In this document: piece after piece, positions 1 through 9,868 of the stretch
Position numbering within the stretch: position 1 is the stretch's first letter
How the letters are laid out: each line of letters opens with the position of its first letter
Assembly (NCBI GenBank): GCA_016713885.1
Contig: JADJOF010000001.1
Location: forward strand, 881,288 to 945,287
Source of the DNA: Bdellovibrionales bacterium
GTDB taxonomy: Bacteria > Bdellovibrionota > Bdellovibrionia > Bdellovibrionales > JAMPXM01
Length of the DNA: 64,000 bases
Direction of reading: 5' to 3'
The notes under the pieces: model-generated
Seen by the model: only the letters and a program-made list of their open reading frames with translations
The model's database searches: none
What the model was told of the DNA's origin: nothing
Position numbers and translations under genes: made by a program

Positions 1-1
1 T

Positions 2-151
2 CCGAGTCTTTTCGTGGACTGGGATTCGTTCAACAACTCAAACGCGACGTCAGATATCATTTTGAATCGAGGCCAAAATGGGGCTCCCTATGGGGTGTCA
101 TTAGGGTTCAGTATTGTAAAGCCAGCTGTACTCGAAGTGGGCGGTGAGTGA
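2..151 (+). CDS. 3' end of an unidentified gene cut by the window edge
   Basis: The second forward frame is open from the first base to a TGA at 149-151 and gives about 49 residues ending in an alternating polar/hydrophobic stretch (GVSLGFSIVKPAVLEVGGE), which could be the last strand of an outer-membrane or exported protein. Frame 1 is also open to 147 but is richer in Arg, Cys and Trp and looks less like protein. No start or domain can be seen, so the assignment is tentative. It converges on the phosphatase gene read from the other strand. Confidence 0.35.
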   Translation, partial: PSLFVDWDSFNNSNATSDIILNRGQNGAPYGVSLGFSIVKPAVLEVGGE

Positions 152-165
152 GGAGTCGGTCCCGT

Positions 166-816
166 CTAGATTTCTTTTAAAAGCGTTTCCAGCTCAAAGG
201 GCGATTGGATGACGTGTGAGGCACCGGCCTGAATGAGTTTGTCGACGGAGCAGTATCCATAGCCACAGGCGATGGCCTGCACGCCGGCCCGACGGGCGGC
301 GCCCATATCGGGGAGGCCGTCTCCAACCATGACCGTGTGTTCGGGTTTTACGCCGGCGGCTTTCATCACTTCTTGGAGCGGCAGGGGGTGCGGCTTTTTC
401 TCAGGAAGTGAATCGGAGCCATACACCCGAACCCAGGGGTGGAGATCGAGCCCGAGCGATTGTAGAGTCTGTTCTGTGAGATCGATGTACTTGTTGGTGA
501 CAATCGCGAACTGACGCTCAGTTTTTTCTAAGAAGTCGACGACGCCCGGGAAGACCGTGGTTTTGACGACAAGGTTCTGTCGATAGGCCGCATAAAAATC
601 CCGATCGATAGCATCGAGTTCGGCGGGACTATTTTTCGCCTCTGGAAAGCAACTGGATATCAACGGTTTTAACCCTTCGCCGATGGCTTGCACGATCGTC
701 TTTTCGGGGAGCGTCGGGCGGCCACGAGAGACGAGAAGCTGATTGGTGGTGGCGACGATGTCGGGCGCTGAGTCGATCAGCGTCCCATCGAGGTCAAAGA
801 TGACGAGTTTGATCAT
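166..816 (-). CDS. gph: phosphoglycolate phosphatase-like HAD hydrolase
   Basis: A 216-residue HAD-superfamily hydrolase. Motif I DLDGTLIDSAPD lies at residues 8-19 (first Asp nucleophile, second Asp acid/base), motif II is the VTNK at about 106-109, and motif IV is GDGLPDMGAARRAG near 165, which holds the metal-binding acids. A helical cap sits between motifs I and II, the usual Gph/PGP arrangement, and the length is normal for the family. The likely reaction is dephosphorylation of 2-phosphoglycolate or a similar small phosphate ester in the cytoplasm. Substrate within the Gph/PpaX group cannot be settled from sequence. The stop is TAG. The next gene upstream, also leftward, ends 14 bases away, so the two may be co-transcribed. 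Confidence 0.85.
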   Translation of the reverse strand: MIKLVIFDLDGTLIDSAPDIVATTNQLLVSRGRPTLPEKTIVQAIGEGLKPLISSCFPEAKNSPAELDAIDRDFYAAYRQNLVVKTTVFPGVVDFLEKTERQFAIVTNKYIDLTEQTLQSLGLDLHPWVRVYGSDSLPEKKPHPLPLQEVMKAAGVKPEHTVMVGDGLPDMGAARRAGVQAIACGYGYCSVDKLIQAGASHVIQSPFELETLLKEI

Positions 817-830
817 CGGTGCCGCGTTGA

Positions 831-1232
831 TTACAGGCGAGCAAAGACGAGAACGAACTCATCTGCGACTGGACAGGCGTTCAGGCCACTGACTTTTGCA
901 GAAACGCGCATCGTGGAGTCTTCGACCCTTGCGGTGGTCGAGAGTGCGCCGATTGAAAGCGCGTCGGTCTGCCCGTCGCAACTGATATCAACGGCGGGGA
1001 AGTCGGGAGTGAATTCGTCGTTTTTCAGCGTGTAGGTTCCGTTACCTGCAACGTGACAGGTGGTGCCGTCGTAGCTCGCGTCGAAGGCGACGTGGACGGT
1101 GTCTGTGTTGACTGTCATCACCGCGTTTGAGACGGCCGGTAGCTGCGACAGATCAGGCGCTGCACCCGATGAGCATTCCATGCCGGTCAAATTCCAAATG
1201 CCAAGAATAGAAGCCAGTAGAAGTGTCGTCAT
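831..1232 (-). CDS. small exported hypothetical protein
   Basis: A 133-residue protein that I do not recognise. It opens with a short hydrophobic segment (residues 2-14) that could be a weak signal peptide. The rest is rich in Ser, Thr, Asp and Val with alternating beta-like strands and four cysteines (CSSG, TTCHV, ISCDG, NACPV) that could form two disulfides, which fits a small periplasmic or surface beta protein. It reads in the same direction as, and just upstream of, the Gph-like phosphatase but has no evident functional link to it. Confidence 0.55.
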   Translation of the reverse strand: MTTLLLASILGIWNLTGMECSSGAAPDLSQLPAVSNAVMTVNTDTVHVAFDASYDGTTCHVAGNGTYTLKNDEFTPDFPAVDISCDGQTDALSIGALSTTARVEDSTMRVSAKVSGLNACPVADEFVLVFARL

Positions 1233-1330
1233 GTCGACTATTGTGACGTGAGTTCGGCTTGAAGTGCAAAAGAGATTGTCGTGGTGTGCGCTGCCCCCGT
1301 TGCGTTGCGGCGGGAGCTCAGCTCACTTCA

Positions 1331-2337
1331 TCATGGCAGATTTTTGAGCCAGGCCGAGAGGTGGTCAAGCACCGTGGGTGACACGGTCGTTGTCCCCGGC
1401 TCTGCAAGCATGTGATCGAGGTTTGGCGGAGCCAGGGCGCTTGAGCCCGGTACGCTCTGGGTTGCAAGCTTGAGGGCCTCAAAGTCCTCTGCTGTAACAT
1501 TGGTATCGGCAGTTCCACGTAGGACAAAGGCCGAAACGTTAGTTCGAGCGGCAGATTTGAAACCATTCTTAGTAATGTTGATCCAGTCGATCCAGTATTT
1601 TGAGTACATCGACATATAGCGATCCAAAGGCTGAATTGAGCCATTGGTCATCTTATTGAAAAAACTGATTCCATCCGACAAAAGGGTTTGGACTTGAAGC
1701 TGAGCTGTCGGCGGCAGATCTGGCGATTCGAGCAACTGTCGATATTGCCGTATGATAGTTTCGTCTATTGCAAATCGTCCAAGCCCGGCAATGAGGATGA
1801 CGGCTTTCAGATTCAATACGCCTTGGGAGGCGATTTCTGTTGCGAAATTGACTCCTCGCTATGGCCCAATAGGACGAGCGGAAGTTCCTTCATTCGGTTG
1901 TCGCCTTGAGTGAAAGAAATAATGTTTTGGACATCTTGAATGAACGCCCATGGTGAGAGCTGCGGATTGTCAGTGAGGGACGGGCGGCACTCTGGTTGTA
2001 AGCCACGTTTGTCAAAACGAAGAGTTGCAAACCCGTTCTTGGCCAAGTTCTCCGCGATGTCTTTGAATGGGTGGTGTCCGTCTGGCGTTTGTTCATTTCG
2101 ATCAGACGTTCCCGAGCCATGGATTAAGAGTATAAGTGCTCGAGCGGGTTCTTTTTTGGGTGTTAAGAATGTTGCGCCTAGATGGCAAATGCCGACGCCG
2201 CCTCCGGCGTCGCTTGGGATTGAGAGGTCATGGCTGGTAAAGCTTGGCGATACCTCTGGATTTTGAGCATCCTCAGCGCCAGCGGTGGTGAGGATGAATA
2301 CGATCGGCAGAAGTAAAATAGCGAATTGTCTCTGCAT
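1331..2337 (-). pseudogene. exported alpha/beta hydrolase, frame interrupted once
   Basis: Two abutting frames make one secreted serine hydrolase of about 335 residues. The first frame has a signal peptide (residues 1-21, cleaved near TAGAED) and the oxyanion-loop motif LLIHGSGTSDRNEQ. The nucleophile-elbow motif GHSEG is split: the frame runs into GHSEESISQQ and stops. Adding one base to the CC run at 1854-1855 restores GHSEGVNFATEIASQG and joins the second frame, which carries the acid region (LRGTADTNV) and the catalytic His (NLDHML). The break falls exactly on the nucleophile elbow, so as written the gene cannot make an active enzyme. A single lost C in the assembly is the simpler explanation. 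Substrate unknown; resembles the BAAT/prolyl-oligopeptidase-like hydrolases. Confidence 0.75.
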
Positions 2338-2393
2338 GGTGCTTGGATAGCTCGAGAGTTCTAATTTGTAAAAGATGAAGTCGAGAGTTGAAA

Positions 2394-2425
2394 AAAAGCC
2401 GCGGCCCCTTCGGCGCGGCTTTTGA
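2394..2425. terminator. rho-independent terminator, hairpin with flanking A and T runs
   Basis: A perfect 10-bp stem AAAAGCCGCG / CGCGGCTTTT (2394-2403 with 2414-2423) around a GC-rich 10-base loop. It has a run of A on the left and T on the right. It sits upstream of the hydrolase start, in the gap before the E2-like gene, so its role may be to end readthrough from outside rather than from either neighbour. Confidence 0.55.
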
Positions 2426-2588
2426 TTTGAGAAGGATCAGAATTTAGCGCATGTCGGCGAGACAGACAGCGCGAGGTCGACAAATCCAGTGGTCCATAAA
2501 TCGAGCGTAAAACCGCCGTGGACTGGTTAGAATAGAAAAGTCAAAAAACCGGATAAGATGAAAAACTCGAGATGTTAGTTTTGATCTT

Positions 2589-3386
2589 ATGGCGAAACAG
2601 CTCGAGCGAATCAAAACGACATTTGCAGAACATACCGCATGGAGAATGGTTAAAACAGTGGCTCCCGCCAATATGGTGGCGATCTCGTCGGTGGCGTCGG
2701 CAGTCAGACTCAACGAGATCAGGGAGAACTTGATTCGCCAAGGGAAGAAAGCTCCTTCATACACAGCGATTATATTTAAAGCGACCGCCCTTGTTGTGCA
2801 GCGCTACCCGGATGCCAATAGAGCGATTCTGGGTCCGCCGTTCTTTCGGCGGCTTTATCAATTTCAAAATCTTGATATATGTGTCGCCGTTGAGAAGTCC
2901 TTGCCGGCTTTACCTGGTCAGCCTTATGCGGGCCTGATTCGAAACCCATTGGGTAAAAACTTGGTGACGATTACGAGTGAGCTTAAGCAGCTGCGAGCAT
3001 GCACCGAAGCGACAGACCGCAACTTTAAATTGTTCATGTCTATTCTGAAAAAAGTCCCGAGCCCATTTAGTTTACTGTTGATCAATGCCCCCTATCTTTG
3101 GCCAAGCTTGTGGGTCAAATTTCGAGGCTGTGCGGCGTGGGTCAATTCGCCGGCAAAAGCCGGCGCCGATTTGGTTGTCACCTGTTGGCCGTGGCCACTC
3201 ACATTTTCCTTTGGACATGTTAAAAAGCGCCCGCTTGTTGTCGACGATAAAGTAGAAGCTGTATTGACGATTCCTCTTCTGATGTCATTTGACAGAAGAA
3301 TTATGGGAGGTGGTCCGGCGAGTAGAGTCTTTGCGGGTTTTGTTGACATTATTGAGTCTGCGGACTCTGAATTGTTTCGTGAATGA
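2589..3386 (+). CDS. stand-alone 2-oxoacid dehydrogenase E2-like domain, active-site motif degenerate
   Basis: A 265-residue protein with the fold signature of the CoA-dependent acyltransferase (PF00198-type) domain of E2 subunits but with no lipoyl or peripheral-subunit-binding domain. The early segment MVKTVAPANMVAISSVASAVRL and the C-terminal LLMSFDRRIMGGGPASRVFAGF align with E2 cores. The catalytic HxxxDG of true E2 enzymes reads DRRIMGG, so the catalytic His and the Asp are both replaced. It is therefore probably not a dihydrolipoamide acyltransferase. Such lone E2-like proteins occur in myxobacteria and relatives; role unknown. It is followed after 7 bases by an AraC-type regulator on the same strand. 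No clear Shine-Dalgarno sequence precedes the ATG. Confidence 0.65.
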   Translation: MAKQLERIKTTFAEHTAWRMVKTVAPANMVAISSVASAVRLNEIRENLIRQGKKAPSYTAIIFKATALVVQRYPDANRAILGPPFFRRLYQFQNLDICVAVEKSLPALPGQPYAGLIRNPLGKNLVTITSELKQLRACTEATDRNFKLFMSILKKVPSPFSLLLINAPYLWPSLWVKFRGCAAWVNSPAKAGADLVVTCWPWPLTFSFGHVKKRPLVVDDKVEAVLTIPLLMSFDRRIMGGGPASRVFAGFVDIIESADSELFRE

Positions 3387-3393
3387 TGCACAA

Positions 3394-4179
3394 ATGAACA
3401 TCGATCCACCATTCAAGATCAAGGCGATGAGTTACGAATCAGTCGTTTACAATTTAACGCCTGATCTTGTGGTTATGCAGAGAGGTCAAAATTTCAATAG
3501 CGACCAGGTACAAATTGATGCCTATGGCGAGCTGTGGATGGTGGCCTTCGCTGATTTGCGGCCGGGCCAACTCTCTATCCCCCATCGAAATGAGTTAATT
3601 CCAATTGTTGGTCCGATGGGGATTTTAGTCGGAAATTTTTCGACGGTGGAATGGCAGGTCAACAGAGGTGAAATTAACTGGCTGGGCGTTACATCTTTTA
3701 CGGTCGACCTTCCGGCGGAGTTGCAGGGTAAAGTTATTGTCTTTCCATGGGACAGGGCGATTCCGCAGGATGTCGAGGCTCTTTTTCAGATGATTCGCGA
3801 TTCTGATCGGAAAATTGAAATCGAGCCACAGCGTCTGTCTTCGGCTGTTGCGCTGAAGACAAAGAGGTTTCTCGAAAGAAACTATTCCGAAGCTATTCTT
3901 ATTCAAACTGTCGCAGAGAATCTAGATTTGTCGTGGGCTGTAATGACGAGAGAATTTAAGAAATCCTATGGGATTTCTCCTGTTGAATATAGGCATAAGC
4001 TTCGAGTCTTTAAGGCTTTGAAAAAGCTTTCGACAGGATCTGATGTAACGACGGCTATGGCTGAGTCCGGCTTTACTTCTTCTAGCCAGTTTTTTTCCCA
4101 ATTCAAAAAGCACCTAGGAACTCAACCAAACTCTTATCACTACAATGAGAGAGTGGTAACTCCGGCCCCATCCGTTTGA
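3394..4179 (+). CDS. AraC-family transcriptional regulator
   Basis: About 261 residues from the ATG at 3394; a second in-frame ATG at 3427 is also possible. The C-terminal 100 residues form two helix-turn-helix units of AraC/XylS type: the first includes LIQTVAENLDLSWAVMTREFKKSYGISPVEYRHKLR and the second SDVTTAMAESGFTSSSQFFSQFKKHLGTQPNSY. The first 150 residues resemble an AraC N-terminal ligand-sensing beta domain. It directly follows the E2-like gene and is probably co-transcribed with it, so it may control that gene. Targets and ligand are not visible. Confidence 0.8.
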   Translation: MNIDPPFKIKAMSYESVVYNLTPDLVVMQRGQNFNSDQVQIDAYGELWMVAFADLRPGQLSIPHRNELIPIVGPMGILVGNFSTVEWQVNRGEINWLGVTSFTVDLPAELQGKVIVFPWDRAIPQDVEALFQMIRDSDRKIEIEPQRLSSAVALKTKRFLERNYSEAILIQTVAENLDLSWAVMTREFKKSYGISPVEYRHKLRVFKALKKLSTGSDVTTAMAESGFTSSSQFFSQFKKHLGTQPNSYHYNERVVTPAPSV

Positions 4180-4205
4180 GAGTGGTTTGAATTAGGTTTT
4201 AAACA

Positions 4206-4235
4206 AAAGCCGCACTCTTTCGAGTGCGGCTTTGT
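4206..4235. terminator. bidirectional terminator between araC-like gene and aceE
   Basis: A perfect 12-bp stem AAAGCCGCACTC / GAGTGCGGCTTT (4206-4217 with 4222-4233) with a TTTC loop. It lies between two convergent genes and has A/T arms on both sides, so it can serve both strands. Confidence 0.85.
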
Positions 4236-4254
4236 CGTCAGGAATGATCAGAAC

Positions 4255-7176
4255 TCAGTGCGTGTCAGTCGGCCGTTCGGGCCATAGAGCGCGCCAATCC
4301 GATCGAGTGGCGGGCGAATCACCTTGTAGGCTGGCGAGCACGGTTCTTGAGACCTCAACTTTTTCAAGTGCCGTCTCGGAGAGAACCGTGCCGCAGGCCT
4401 CGATGATCGAGTCTTGAACCAAGTGATGACACTGGTAGATATCGTGTGGACGACCGCACTTTGAGTGCTTGCGCACGGCGAGGGCCTCTTGTCGAACGCC
4501 CAACACTGAGCCGATGTTGTCGAGTAGTCCCGGTTCGCCGTCATGAACGGAAACGCAGGGAACGCGACGACCAGCGACGAGGACAAGCTCGGGGCCATGG
4601 CCGTTAGTGAAGTCGCTTGCGACCAAGTGCAAGTTGGCGTTGAGACCAAGGCGCTCTTTGAGGAGCGAGTAATCGTTCTCATGCGCTTGAACACCGAGCG
4701 CGAGATCGCTCGACGTGATCACAATGACGTTTGCGTAGATGCCGCGGCGAAGAAGAGTATCACTTGCTTTGAGTGCCTCTGTTGCGAGTGCGCCCATTGC
4801 AAAAATGTTCACAACATTGTCGCCAGGCTCGTAGCCGGCATATCCGCGGTAGTCCACAAGATAGTAGGCGCCGGCGAGGACATCCTGATGAATCGCTTCG
4901 AACATTTCATCTTCGCTCACGGTGGCGATCTGCGCTTCGTCGACCGCGCCTGGCATCTCAAAACCTGTCGCGTGCAGAAGTGCCGAGGCGTCTTGCTTGA
5001 AGCGGCGCTGACGCCGCAGATACTGTGCGAACATCTTTGCTCAACGCCACGAGTGACACCGCGGATAACAACGCCGGTGCGGCCGATGTTGTCGCCGGTC
5101 ATATGGCGACGAATGGAATCTGAGAGAATCCACTCGAGCTCTTGGCAGAAGAACGGTTCCCAGGTGATCTGATTTGGAATCTGGAAGTCTGACTTCCAGC
5201 CGTGCTGTGCCCCTTCGGGAGACAGCGTAATGCCAGACGGTGTTCCAACCAGGATGAAGCTCGATTTCCAGTACACGTTGTAGAAGTACTGATCGTGCGC
5301 GCGCTTGATGAAGAAGTCGTAGACGGTCATGAGCGGCAAAATCGGGATTCCGAGGTATTCGCGAATTTTCCCATAGGAGCCGACACACGACATGACGTTG
5401 CCTTCGGCAATTTCAAAACGGATGAATCGATCCGAATTGTCTTCTCCGGGAACAAGATCAGGAAGTTTTTTATCTTTAACGCCAAGCTCGGTTTCGATGT
5501 CGGTTACAACCGGAGCGCCAAAGATTTTTCCGTCCATGGCGGGATTCAAGTTGGTCGAAGTGCCGACGTCAGGCGCCATCGTGACCATGAGTTCCGCCGG
5601 AATCTTCCAAGCCCGCTCGTCGGCGGGCAACGGTTTTGCTCCGTCTTTTCCGTCAACTGGCGTATTGGCGATTCGTGTGAGTTTTGCCGTGCACTGACCG
5701 AGCATCCACTGCGTGTGTGGATACTGCGCCATTTTTAGCGATATGCCCATCGACATCGGAATTTCGCCGTTCTCTTGCATGCGCTTTTGGAACTGCGACC
5801 AGTTCTTTTCCTTCAGCTCATGTTGAGCCTTAATGTCGGAGTACAGCGTGTCACCGCGAGCGGCGAGATAGGCACCTTCTGCGGTATCGGCTGAAAACCC
5901 TTCGAAATAGCGGCCGTCAGCAAGCTGTCCATTTTTATCAAACGACAATTCCTGTGCGCGGCGCAGTTCGTCGATCTCCTCTTGTGTCGGGAGGGCCGAG
6001 TGATTGCCAGGCGAAGCGGCGCTGCGAAGGCCCCAACCTTTTTAAGGTGTGGGCGATGATCATCGTCGGTTTGCGCTTGTTCTCTTTGGATTTGAGCATC
6101 GCCTGTGCAAGCGCAATGATGTCATGTCCGCCGAAGTCTCGGAAGGCCCAGTAAAGCTCAGTATCGCTGACGGCCTCAAGGAACGCCTTGAGGTTCGGGT
6201 GCGATTTGAGGAGCCCCTTGCGAAGGGCCGCATAGTCTTGGACGAGCAGCAGTGACTGTAGTTCATAATCCTGCAGCTGATTTTCTAAAAGATCTTGGAA
6301 GACTTCTCCGCCAGGGCGCTTGAACAGCTCCAAGCGCTTGTGGCCGTGACGAACCTGAATCACGTCCCAGCCGTTGGCGACCATTGTCCGCTCGATACGC
6401 TTATCGTCGGTCCCATTCATGATTTCTTTATTGGTGATGCGATGACCGTCGAGTGACTGGCGATTGTAGTCGATGATCCATGTGAGATTGCCAAGCTCGC
6501 GCTCTGCAAAGTCAGGAATTGCTTCGTAAACAGAGCCTTCGCGGAATTCAGAGTCGCCAAGGATCGACCAGAAGTGCGCCTCTGGAACGTCATAGCCGTG
6601 ATCTTTTGCGAAGCGATAGGCGTGAGCCAGATAACCGGCATTCACTGGTGGAATGCCGACAGTCCCGGTCGGCAAGAAGCCGTGGTGATCGGAATCATAG
6701 GCCGAGTGATAGGATTGAAACACAGGCTCGCCATTTTCAGCGAACTTGCGAAGTCCTTCCATAGCCTGATCCATCTCGTCCTGCGAAAGGCGATCGAGAT
6801 TCTGTCCCAAGAACTCAACCGGATGCCCGTGATGGCCGCCGTTCTTGAGCATGAGTTTCATCAGGTAGTTATACGAGTGATCGACCGGGGCCGCGTGTGG
6901 TTTGTTGGCGATGTAATCGAAACCCGACTTTACGATCAGATGGAGCGCACCGGTAATGTGCAGAGCACTGGCGCAGGCCGCTGGGTGTCCTCCTGTTTTG
7001 GGATCGCCCTTTTCCTTTTCGGCTCGTTTATTGGCGAGCCAAATCATCTGAGTTGTTAAGTAATGTGCTCGGCCGCAAATGCGGTCCAGAACCTCTTTTG
7101 GCGCGCGGATCGGAGACTTCGAAAGATCTTTTTCTTTCTTGGTCGCGGATTCGCGGGCAGAAGGTTTCGAAGACAC
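4255..7176 (-). pseudogene. aceE: pyruvate dehydrogenase E1 component, homodimeric type; frame interrupted twice
   Basis: Three overlapping frames reconstruct one AceE-type E1 of roughly 970 residues, which decarboxylates pyruvate with thiamine diphosphate and acetylates the E2 lipoyl group. Visible landmarks are HPAACASALHITGAL and GHHGHPVEF in the N-terminal domain, the ThDP-binding GDSEFREGSVYEA with NRQSLDGH, and the transketolase-like middle and C-terminal domains. Two one-base errors break it. The T run at 6039-6043 is one too long (restores TLKGWGLRSAASPGNHSALP). The T run at 5036-5038 is one too short (restores VEQKMFAQYLRRQRRF). The two changes cancel in length, and the protein around them is well conserved, so assembly error is likely. 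Its E2/E3 partners lie at 26.0-28.8 kb, beside lipA and lipB. Confidence 0.88.
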
Positions 7177-7374
7177 GGCTTCCTCCCCGCTAAGTTGTTA
7201 GTTCCCAAAGTTTAAGGCCAAATCGATGGCTTAAGCTATTGGAGCAAAAGGTCTATCAGGACCTCTTGCACACTTCAACTTATCGGCAAATGCCGCGGCT
7301 GGATAAGTCCGGCAGGGCCTGAGAAGCAATGTATCAATTTGGGGCGCGAACTGGTCCTAGTTGTGTTGGTCCGA

Positions 7375-8317
7375 TCAGTTAGCCGAGGTGCGGTGACGAA
7401 AGACAGAGACCCCGGCCCGAGCGGCCGTCAGCCAGCTGAGAAGTCGCCGTGCGGTGGCGTCGTTGAGAAAGAGCAAGAGTGCCGAAATGCTCACGAGTTG
7501 GATCACTCCCAATCTTAAGAAGACGATCATTCCGATGTGCATGCCGATCCCGAGCGCAACGATCACATTGGTACACCGGGGCCACCAAATGAAAGTGGAA
7601 AGCAGGAGCTGTATGAAAAGTACTGCGTAGGTCATGGCGGCCACGAGAGGTGGCGACGAAGCGATAAACTGGATGACTGTAGAGTCGGGCGCAAATCGCG
7701 CCAGATGGTCGAGGTTGAGGATGTAGTAAAGGGCTGTTCCGTCGCGCCACCAGAATGAATGAGTTTGCTGGAGAGTGTGAGGAGGTAGACGATTGAAATG
7801 TTCAGTTTTGCAACCGAAGGACAAATGAGGGTGGATTTGAGTGATCTCTCGATCGCAGAATCGAAAAGTAGCGGTCAGCTGGCGATAGAATGATGAACAG
7901 AAGAAGCACTGAGCTATAGGTGTTTCCGATGTATTGGAAAAGTGGATTGCGCAAATTGAGAAGTTCGCTGACGAGAAGGGCGACGGCAGCGGCGGCCTTG
8001 GTTTTGATGCCAAGGCAGAGCGCAATCAGCGCAAGTACAAGTGCGATCTGGGCACTGTGCAGCCAGAGGTCGTTCGACCAAAGTGTCTTGAGGGCCGTCG
8101 CTATTGTCTGGCCCTGTGGAGAATCGAGGTAGGGGGCGAGAACATTTTCGGCTCGAATAACTGGGTTCTCAGAACCATAGAACTCGGGCGCATATTGGAA
8201 TCGAAAAACGGCGTCGACTAAAAGTGATAGTCCTAAACCGATCCGCAACAGGCTCCATTGAGCTTGAGGTCTGCTCTCAAAGAGAAAATCGAGAGACAGT
8301 TCGAATCGCCGTTTCAC
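7375..8317 (-). pseudogene. HTTM-domain (gamma-carboxylase-like) membrane protein, frame interrupted twice
   Basis: A polytopic membrane protein of about 314 residues once two one-base losses are repaired: the T run 7806-7809 (one T short) and around G7761. Hallmarks of the HTTM family (horizontally transferred transmembrane domain, related to vitamin-K-dependent gamma-carboxylase) are LLRIGLGLSLLVDAVFRF at the start, a WWRDGTALYYILN motif in the middle (family pattern WWDGxA) and several hydrophobic spans. It starts with GTG at 8317, whose GTGA overlaps the stop of the upstream partner gene. HTTM proteins are commonly paired with such a small partner; the reaction, if any, is not established for bacterial members. 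Confidence 0.7.
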
Positions 8318-8846
8318 TCTAACCCCAAATTTTTTCGAGAGTATGGTCGCAAGGGAATAGTTTCTAGACTGCGATCACGGATGACTCCGGTTTCAACGAA
8401 CTCCTCATAGGGTCGGTCGTTGATCCCCCAAAAAAATGAGATTGAATTGAAGCTGATTCCAGTTCTGACCTTCTTTAGTCCTAAAAAAGTATCGAGCAAG
8501 ATCGGTGCGGGCGCGATCCGCGCTCTTACCGGTATTGGCTCGCGCAATGAGACGCCAATACTGCGAGTTGATTCCCAGTACGTCGACGGGGTGATGAGGG
8601 ATGAAGTTGACTGGCGAGGTATGGCCATTTTGATCGATAGCGGTGACGGTAGTGGAGAACAAGTCCCCTCTTCGGGTTGAAGAACATGTCCCAGTTTTGA
8701 TAAAGCCTGAGGTTTTTCAGTGTCTGCGATGCTCAAGCGTAGGTTTCAGGCGCATAGGTAAGGGCAACGTGCGAGCTCAGCAGGAGCAGCGCGAGATAGG
8801 TCGACGCAAGGACGACAAGAATGCATCTTGAAGCGGTTTTGGCCAT
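8314..8846 (-). pseudogene. HTTM-associated membrane-anchored partner protein, frame interrupted three times
   Basis: Reconstructed from three frames: an N-terminal membrane anchor (residues 8-29 of the ATG at 8846), then LRLYQNWDMFFNPKRG, then DLFSTTVTAIDQNGHTSPV and a long hydrophilic domain ending RKNLGLE. The motif QNWxMF followed by an immunoglobulin-like beta region is typical of the small protein that accompanies HTTM genes. Lesions seen: an in-frame TGA at 8733-8735, a C run at 8665-8668 that seems one base short, and the GGG at 8410-8412 that seems one base long. Its stop overlaps the HTTM start as GTGA, so the pair is translationally coupled. With the HTTM gene this makes five lesions in 1.5 kb, the densest spot in the window. 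Confidence 0.6.
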
Positions 8847-8884
8847 CTTCGTACATATTAAACGCATTGGCGTCGAATAAGGAA

Positions 8885-9868
8885 CTAGGCCTCGAGAACA
8901 AAATCCCAGCGGATTTTGATCGTTCCGTCTTCCTCGACGATACCTTTCGGCGGATTGGGGAAGGGGGCGGCGGCACGAAACGCCTCGATGGCGGCGTCAT
9001 CCAAGTCGCGGACGCCGGACTGACTGACGACCTGAACTCCAATCAAAGTTCCTTTGTCGTTTAAGATGATGATCACTTTGGTGATCTTGTTGCCGCCATC
9101 GCTGGCGATGGTGCGCCCTTGTCGAACGATGCGCTCGAACTTCTCTTTGATCTTCGGCTCCCAATACTGGCGGAGCTTGTCCTTAATTCGATTGTAGTAG
9201 GAGTAGTACATGAACTCGCGAGTCGAGAGCATGGTTTCCATTCCTGTCGCGACGTCTTTGAGATGATCGTCGGTCGCAGACACCTCGTGACCGTCGCCGG
9301 GCCGCGAGGGATCGGGCACGGTGGGGAGCTTGCGGAATGTTGGTGCGAAGGCTTGCAAACCAGTTTTGGGTTTGGCGCGATCATTCATGTCTTCGCTGCC
9401 AAACTCAAAGTCGCTGTTCTCGTCCGTTAAAAGGGCCGACTTGGACTTGGCTTCAGCGGGCTCTTTGGCTTGCGCCTGTTTGGACTCAACAACAGGTTCG
9501 GGCGCCGGCGAAACCGATTGCGGTTTGCCGCCTTGTCCAGCGTCGTTTTTAAATGCGCCGACTTTAGCGGCTCGAGTTTCGCGCTCAATACGTTGGTTGT
9601 TGCGGCTTAAGTATTTGGCTTTCGGATCGATCTCGTCGTTGAGTGGCTTTTCGTCCGACTCCACGATCTGTCCCATCGGTTTGGTGACCGCCGGAGCCTG
9701 TGCCTGCAATATTTGAATTTCCTCGGGCGAAAGAAGCACGACTTCAGTCGAGGACTTGCGGTGCTCGGGAGCGGTTCCGGTCAGAGTCAGGCCGCCTCCA
9801 AAAAGCGCGTGAAGGAGGAACGAGCCAAGCAGGGCCAGCGCAAATCGCTTGCGAAAGTCCAGTTTCAT
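8885..9868 (-). CDS. TonB-family energy transducer-like protein
   Basis: A 327-residue protein with an N-terminal transmembrane anchor (about residues 8-30, after KLDFRKR), a long Pro/Glu/Lys-rich periplasm-spanning middle, and a C-terminal TonB-like domain (about residues 235-327). The latter reads KVIIILNDKGTLIGVQVVSQSG followed by LDDAAIEAFRAAAPFPNPP, the YPxxA/FPxPP-type TonB core pattern. It would carry proton-motive energy from an ExbB/ExbD motor to an outer-membrane partner, or act as a structural cell-envelope linker. No receptor gene is adjacent. ExbB/ExbD pairs exist at 35-37 kb and 41-42 kb, but nothing ties them to this gene. It ends 39 bases upstream of the HTTM partner gene start, on the same strand. 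Confidence 0.75.
   Translation of the reverse strand: MKLDFRKRFALALLGSFLLHALFGGGLTLTGTAPEHRKSSTEVVLLSPEEIQILQAQAPAVTKPMGQIVESDEKPLNDEIDPKAKYLSRNNQRIERETRAAKVGAFKNDAGQGGKPQSVSPAPEPVVESKQAQAKEPAEAKSKSALLTDENSDFEFGSEDMNDRAKPKTGLQAFAPTFRKLPTVPDPSRPGDGHEVSATDDHLKDVATGMETMLSTREFMYYSYYNRIKDKLRQYWEPKIKEKFERIVRQGRTIASDGGNKITKVIIILNDKGTLIGVQVVSQSGVRDLDDAAIEAFRAAAPFPNPPKGIVEEDGTIKIRWDFVLEA

Noticed and set aside
272..514. Opposite-strand open frame in gph
   Set aside because: It is antisense to a clear HAD phosphatase, is Arg/Ser/Cys rich and has no ribosome site.
4543..5172. 209-codon open frame antisense to aceE
   Set aside because: It lies wholly over the conserved pyruvate dehydrogenase coding region and has no recognisable domain; many such shadows occur in this GC-biased DNA.
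5938..7176. Programmed frameshift or transcriptional slippage in aceE
   Set aside because: The T5 run at 6039 is short, there is no slippery heptamer, and a second break near 5037 needs the opposite change. Similar changes hit unrelated genes, so a general error source is simpler.
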